Shown: in pieces, positions 5,258 to 8,853 of the stretch
How the letters are laid out: every line of letters begins with the position of its first letter
Numbering within the stretch: position 1 is the first letter of the stretch
Source: Gemmatimonadaceae bacterium
GTDB taxonomy: Bacteria > Gemmatimonadota > Gemmatimonadetes > Gemmatimonadales > Gemmatimonadaceae
Direction of reading: 5' to 3'
DNA length: 8,853 nt
Assembly: GCA_013820975.1 (NCBI GenBank)
Contig: JACDHQ010000054.1
Span: forward strand, 1-8,853
The notes under the pieces: model-generated
What the model saw: the letters and a program-made list of their open reading frames with translations, nothing else
Databases searched by the model: none
Told to the model about the DNA's origin: nothing
Program-made: the position numbers and the translations under genes

Positions 5258-6584
5258 CCGCCGGGCGGCGCACCTCACCCGCCGCCCGGCGCCGCTCGAC
5301 CTCGCGCCATCCGATGTCCGCGCGGTGCTGGGCGCCGGTGAAGCGCACCTCCCCGGCGTATCGGCTGCTGAGCGCCTGCGCGTCCTCGAACGTCGGCGCG
5401 CAGGCGGTCACCGCGAGGACGCGACCTCCCGACGTGACAAGTTCCCCGGCGTCGTTGCGGGTCGTGCCGGCGTGGAAGACGAGTACCCCGACGTCGTCGA
5501 TCTTCGGCAGGGTGATGGGCGCGCCGACGTCGGGGCGCTCCGGGTAGCCTGCGGCTGCCACCACGGTGGTCACGGCGTGGCCGTTGACACGACAGGTCGC
5601 ATCGGGCAGCGCCTCGCCGCGCGCCACGTGCTCCATCAGCACCCTGAGGCCAGGCTCGAGCGCGATCACGGCGGCGACGACCTGCGTCTCGGGATCGCCG
5701 AAGCGGCAGTTGAACTCGACGACCTTCGGCCCGTCGCGCGTGAGCATCAGGCCGGCGTAGAGGAGGCCGGTGAACGGCGTGCCGCGGGCGCGCAGTGCTG
5801 CGAGCGTCGGGGCGATGATCCGTTGGAGCACCTCGCTCACCAGTGGCGAGTCGCTCAGGATCGGCGCGCCGCCTACGCCGAGCGACACCGGGGCGTACGC
5901 GCCCATGCCGCCGGTGTTGGGTCCTTCGTCGTGCTCGCGCAGGCGCTTGTGATCCTGCGCCGGCACGAGCGGCACCATCCGCGTCCCGTCAGTGAGCACG
6001 AAGAGCGAGAGCTCCTCCCCCTCCATGAACTCCTCGACGAGCACCGTCTCTCCCGCAGCGCCCATCCCGCCGGCGAACATCATGTCGATGGCGGCTTTCG
6101 CTTCGCCGGGCGTCTGCGCCACGACGACGCCCTTGCCGGCGGCAAGGCCGGACGCCTTGATGACGACGGGCGCACCCATGCGCCTGGCCGCGTCGTGCGC
6201 GGCGGCGGCGGTATCGTGCGCCTCGGCCCGCGCGGTCGGCACGCCGGCCTCGCGCATCAGCTCCTTCGCGAACGCCTTGGACGTCTCGACCTGCGCGGCG
6301 GCAGCGGTGGGACCGAAGATCGCCTGCCCATGCTCGCGAAAGTGGTCCACAATGCCCAGCGCGAGCGGTCCTTCGGGCCCCACGAGCGTGAAGGAAACCT
6401 GCTCGCGTTCTGCGAGTGCCAGCAGGCCGGCAATGTCGTCCGCGGGCACGGCCACGCAGTCCGCGATGTGCGCGAGGCCGGGATTGCCGGGCGCCGCGAT
6501 GATGCGCAGGTCGGGCTCGTCCCGCTTCAGCCGCCACGCCAGCGCGTGCTCGCGACCGCCGCCACCGACGATGAGGACCGTCAC
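5250..6584 (-). CDS. purD: Phosphoribosylamine-glycine ligase (GAR synthetase)
   Basis: A 444-residue cytoplasmic ATP-grasp ligase joining glycine to 5-phosphoribosylamine, the second step of de novo purine synthesis. Recognisable blocks in order: N-terminal nucleotide-fold glycine loop VLIVGGGGREHALAW (3-17), VGPEGPLALG (68-77), ATP-grasp segment VIKASGLAAGKGVVVA (141-156), VEEFMEGEELSLF (183-195), the family signature QDHKRLREHDEGPNTGGMGA (210-229), and the metal-binding EFNCRFGDPETQ (290-301). The length is slightly above the usual 420-430 because of a charged C-terminal tail (WREVERRRAAGEVRRPADA). The start is GTG at 6584, three bases after the metB-like stop, with no visible Shine-Dalgarno, so it probably relies on translational coupling. 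I see no PurR-type operator. No other pur gene is in the window. Confidence 0.97.
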   Translation of the reverse strand: MTVLIVGGGGREHALAWRLKRDEPDLRIIAAPGNPGLAHIADCVAVPADDIAGLLALAEREQVSFTLVGPEGPLALGIVDHFREHGQAIFGPTAAAAQVETSKAFAKELMREAGVPTARAEAHDTAAAAHDAARRMGAPVVIKASGLAAGKGVVVAQTPGEAKAAIDMMFAGGMGAAGETVLVEEFMEGEELSLFVLTDGTRMVPLVPAQDHKRLREHDEGPNTGGMGAYAPVSLGVGGAPILSDSPLVSEVLQRIIAPTLAALRARGTPFTGLLYAGLMLTRDGPKVVEFNCRFGDPETQVVAAVIALEPGLRVLMEHVARGEALPDATCRVNGHAVTTVVAAAGYPERPDVGAPITLPKIDDVGVLVFHAGTTRNDAGELVTSGGRVLAVTACAPTFEDAQALSSRYAGEVRFTGAQHRADIGWREVERRRAAGEVRRPADA

Positions 6585-6587
6585 GGG

Positions 6588-7751
6588 TTACGCGAGCGCC
6601 TGCGCGAGGTCGCCGATCAGGTCCTCCACGTCCTCGACGCCGCAGGAGAGGCGGACCATGCCGTCGGTGATCCCGAGCCGCGCCTTCACGTCCGCGGGCA
6701 CGGAGCCGTGGGTCATCGAGGCGGGGTGCGAGATCAGGCTCTCGACGCCGCCCAGTGACTCGGCGAGGGAGAAGACGCGCATCTTCTCGAGCACCGCGTT
6801 GGCGCGCTCCTGCGTCCCCAGCTCGACGGTGATCATGCCGCCGAAGCCGCGCATCTGCCGTGCGGCGAGCGCGTGCTGCGGGTGCGACTCGAGCCCCGGG
6901 TAGACGACGCGCTCATGGCCAAGCCGCTCCGCCAGCCACGCCGCGACCTGGCGGCCGTTGGCGTCGTGGCGCGGCATGCGGAGGTGCAGCGTCTTCGTCC
7001 CGCGGAGGGCCAGCCAGGCATCGAACGGCCCGGGAATCGCGCCCGCCGCATTGAGGATGAACTGGAGTCGCTCCGCGAGCTGGTCGTCGTTGACCAGCGC
7101 GATGCCGCCGATCATGTCGCTGTGCCCGTTGAGGTACTTCGTCGTCGAATGGAAGACGATGTCGGCACCGTGCTGGAAGGGCAGCTGGAAAAAGGGGGTG
7201 GCAAACGTGTTGTCCACGATGAGCAACGCGCCGGCCTGGTGAGCAGCCTCAGCCGCAGCAGTCAGGTCCGTAATCCGCATGAGCGGGTTCGTCGGCGTCT
7301 CGACCAGCACGGCGCGCGTGTTCGGCGTGCAGGCCTCGGCGATCCGGTTCGCGTCGCGCGTGTCCACATAGCTGAACGTCAGGCCGAAATTCTGCAGGAT
7401 GCGGTCGAAGAGGCGAAAGGTTCCGCCGTACACGTTCTCGCCGCACACGATGTGATCGCCCGATCGGAACAGCTTCATGATCGAGTCGAGGCATCCCGTG
7501 CCGCTGGCGAACGCAAAGCCGTGGCGGGCCCCTTCGAGGGCGGCTACGTTGCGCTCGAGCGCCTCGCGCGTTGGATTCTTGCCACGGGCGTATTCATACC
7601 CCTTGTTGCGCCCGATGCCATCCTGCACGTAGGTGGATGTCAGGTAGACCGGCGTCATGATGGCGCCCGCGTGGGGTTCGGGGCGCTGCCCAGCGTGGAT
7701 TGCCCGCGTGCCGAAGCCGGCCGAGAGATCTTCATCAAAGACGCGCGTCAT
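6588..7751 (-). CDS. PLP-dependent transsulfuration enzyme (cystathionine gamma-synthase/lyase type)
   Basis: A 387-residue Cys/Met-metabolism PLP enzyme of normal length. Key features are YEYARGKNPTREALE (52-66, phosphate-binding Tyr and Arg), SGTGCLDS (83-90), ENVYGGT (105-111, stacking Tyr108), ETPTNP (151-156), VDNTFATPF (179-187, Asp180 binds the pyridine nitrogen), HSTTKYLNGHSD (201-212, Lys205 forms the internal aldimine) and ESLGGVESLISHPASMTH (331-348). The class includes cystathionine gamma-synthase (MetB), gamma-lyase, beta-lyase and O-acylhomoserine sulfhydrylase. SLGGVESL suits the gamma-synthase/lyase group, but the exact reaction cannot be settled by eye. SGTGCLDS differs from the common SGMAA-type sequence and puts a Cys near the cofactor pocket. 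ATG 7751 is supported by AGGA (minus strand, 7761-7758) seven bases upstream. First gene of the likely metB-purD-mutM-uvrC-like transcript. Confidence 0.94.
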   Translation of the reverse strand: MTRVFDEDLSAGFGTRAIHAGQRPEPHAGAIMTPVYLTSTYVQDGIGRNKGYEYARGKNPTREALERNVAALEGARHGFAFASGTGCLDSIMKLFRSGDHIVCGENVYGGTFRLFDRILQNFGLTFSYVDTRDANRIAEACTPNTRAVLVETPTNPLMRITDLTAAAEAAHQAGALLIVDNTFATPFFQLPFQHGADIVFHSTTKYLNGHSDMIGGIALVNDDQLAERLQFILNAAGAIPGPFDAWLALRGTKTLHLRMPRHDANGRQVAAWLAERLGHERVVYPGLESHPQHALAARQMRGFGGMITVELGTQERANAVLEKMRVFSLAESLGGVESLISHPASMTHGSVPADVKARLGITDGMVRLSCGVEDVEDLIGDLAQALA

Positions 7752-7817
7752 GCGGATTCCTGAGTGTAGGTCGTTGGGCAAAGATAACCCGCGCCGTCGG
7801 CACCAGCGAGGCGACGG
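7752..7817. promoter_or_regulatory. Divergent promoter region between the metB-like and HD-GYP genes
   Basis: These 66 bases separate two divergent starts and must hold the 5' signals of the four-gene minus-strand run and of the HD-GYP gene unless transcription enters from elsewhere. Minus strand: AGGA ribosome binding site at 7761-7758, and a TACACT-like hexamer just upstream, which is too close to the start to leave room for a normal leader. Plus strand: GAGG ribosome binding site at 7808-7811, six bases from the ATG, and the least GC-rich patch AAAGATAAC (7780-7788). No good -35/-10 pair is seen on either strand, and the space is too short for a SAM riboswitch. Confidence 0.4.
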
Positions 7818-8853
7818 ATGACTGGCGAGGCCGGCGGCAACTTCGGCGGACCGGTGCGATGCCTCGTGGTGGACGACGAGCCGCGCCTCCGGCAGGTGAT
7901 CGCGCACCTGATGCGCGGTGACGGCTATCAGGCGATCGAGGCGGCGAACGGGGAGGAGGCACTCGCCGTCCTCGAAGCGGAGCCGATGACCCTCGTGCTG
8001 AGCGACGTGCGGATGCCGCGCATGGACGGCATCGAGCTGCTGCGCCAGATCCGGGCACGATGGCCGGATACCGCCGTGGTGATGGTCACCGCCATCGCCG
8101 ACGTGGACGTCGCCGTCAGCTGCCTCTCCATCGGCGCGGTGGACTACCTCACCAAGCCCTTTCACCTCGAGGAAGTCCGGGCGCGGGTGGTGCAGGCGCT
8201 CGAGAAGCGACGCCTCATCCTCGAGAATCGTGACTACCAGGAGCACCTCGAGCAGAAGGTGACCGTGCAGGCCCGACGCCTCGAGGAGCTGTTCCTCGCC
8301 AGCGTGCAGTCCCTTGCGGGCGCACTCGAGGTGAAGGATCCCTACACGCGAGGGCACTCGGTGCGCGTGAGCCACTACTCGTCCATCATCGCGCAGGCGA
8401 TGGGCGTCGGGGGCGAGCTGCTCCGCCAGATCGAGCTCGGCGGGCATGTGCATGACATCGGCAAGATCGGAGTGCGCGAGGCCGTGCTCAACAAGGCCGA
8501 CCGCCTCACGACCGAGGAGTACGACCACATCATGATTCATCCGGTGATCGGGTGGCGCATTCTCTCGCCCCTGCTCACCGAGGTGCCCGCGGCGCTGAAC
8601 ATCGTGCGCTGGCACCATGAACGCGCCGACGGGCGGGGGCTGCCCGACGGCCTCGTGGGCGACGCGATCCCGCTGGAGGCACGCATCGCCGCGGCCGCGG
8701 ATGCGATCGATGCGATGACCAGCGGCCGGCCGTATCGCATGCGCGAGATGTCCTTTGACGATGCAATCGCGGAAGTCGTCCGCTGCAGCGGCGAGCAGTT
8801 CGATCCCGACGTTGCGGCCGCCGTCGGGCGCGCGGGTGCCGACGGGCGCCTCG
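7818..8853 (+). CDS. Response regulator: receiver domain plus HD-GYP phosphodiesterase, 3' end outside window
   Basis: The window holds 345 residues. Residues about 13-125 are a receiver domain: acidic pair Asp19-Asp20, phospho-acceptor Asp63 (LSDVRMPRMDG), switch Thr91 (MVTA) and Lys113 (LTKPF). A charged helical linker (about 125-160), probably coiled coil, leads into an HD-GYP domain: His180 (RGHSVRVS), His212-Asp213 (HVHDIGKIG), His241 (IHPVIG), His266-His267 (RWHHE) and Asp295 (ADAIDAM), so the metal ligands appear intact. The diagnostic GYP reads GLP (274-276, DGRGLPDG). HD-GYP enzymes degrade cyclic-di-GMP, and some act on other cyclic dinucleotides; phosphorylation of the receiver would control activity. 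ATG 7818 has GAGG six bases upstream. No sensor kinase is in the window. The frame is still open at the right edge. Confidence 0.93.
   Translation, partial: MTGEAGGNFGGPVRCLVVDDEPRLRQVIAHLMRGDGYQAIEAANGEEALAVLEAEPMTLVLSDVRMPRMDGIELLRQIRARWPDTAVVMVTAIADVDVAVSCLSIGAVDYLTKPFHLEEVRARVVQALEKRRLILENRDYQEHLEQKVTVQARRLEELFLASVQSLAGALEVKDPYTRGHSVRVSHYSSIIAQAMGVGGELLRQIELGGHVHDIGKIGVREAVLNKADRLTTEEYDHIMIHPVIGWRILSPLLTEVPAALNIVRWHHERADGRGLPDGLVGDAIPLEARIAAAADAIDAMTSGRPYRMREMSFDDAIAEVVRCSGEQFDPDVAAAVGRAGADGRL

Noticed and set aside
4995..6758. A 587-codon plus-strand open frame opposite mutM and purD.
   Set aside because: It is a shadow of two well-recognised minus-strand genes. Its His/Arg/Gly-rich composition has no domain pattern.
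7752..7817. A SAM riboswitch or T-box ahead of the metB-like gene.
   Set aside because: The 66-base gap is too short and shows no long paired elements.
7752..8618. Minus-strand extension of the metB-like frame by 289 codons.
   Set aside because: It is antisense to the HD-GYP regulator. The family N-terminus begins just after ATG 7751, which has its own AGGA site.

Overview
This 8.85 kb window is GC-rich, gene-dense chromosomal DNA (roughly 70% G+C by eye, with most codons ending in G or C). It holds ten protein-coding genes. Two are cut by the window edges, and no gap exceeds about 130 bases. I see no tRNA, rRNA, CRISPR array, insertion sequence, prophage or plasmid feature. The gene content is housekeeping and regulatory: menaquinone biosynthesis, purine biosynthesis, transsulfuration, base excision repair, an ECF sigma module and an HD-GYP response regulator. 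Together with the high G+C and the small sigma / anti-sigma / polymer-forming cluster, this fits a free-living, menaquinone-using bacterium. A Gemmatimonadota-like lineage is my best guess, but it is an inference from style and gene content, not proof.

Layout. (1) Positions 1-1933, minus strand: an ECF sigma factor, its zinc-binding (ZAS-type) membrane anti-sigma factor, and a secreted or membrane-anchored protein with a bactofilin/polymer-forming-like beta repeat region that runs off the left edge. The last two genes overlap as ATGA. (2) Positions 2025-3265, plus strand: a MenG/UbiE methyltransferase followed, with a GTGA overlap, by a YfcE/MJ0936-type metallophosphoesterase. This pair is divergent from the sigma gene across a 91-base gap with one conspicuous AT-rich box. 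(3) Positions 3213-7751, minus strand: a tightly packed four-gene run in the order metB-like, purD, mutM, uvrC-like GIY-YIG nuclease, with junctions of 3, -8 and -22 bases. It is probably one transcript. (4) Positions 7818-8853, plus strand: a two-domain response regulator (receiver plus HD-GYP) cut by the right edge and divergent from the metB-like gene.

How the genes may work together. The sigma / anti-sigma / polymer-forming set looks like a self-contained envelope-sensing module. MutM and the shortened UvrC homologue form a translationally coupled repair pair downstream of biosynthetic genes. The HD-GYP regulator probably lowers cyclic-di-GMP on phosphorylation.

I did not find a clearly new defence or mobile system. 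The points most worth a second look are: probable loss of reading frame at the 3' end of the uvrC-like gene; conserved iron-sulfur-type cysteines in that truncated UvrC homologue; a MutM with an altered lesion-sensing triad; the GLP variant of the GYP motif; and the ECF / anti-sigma / beta-repeat envelope operon.
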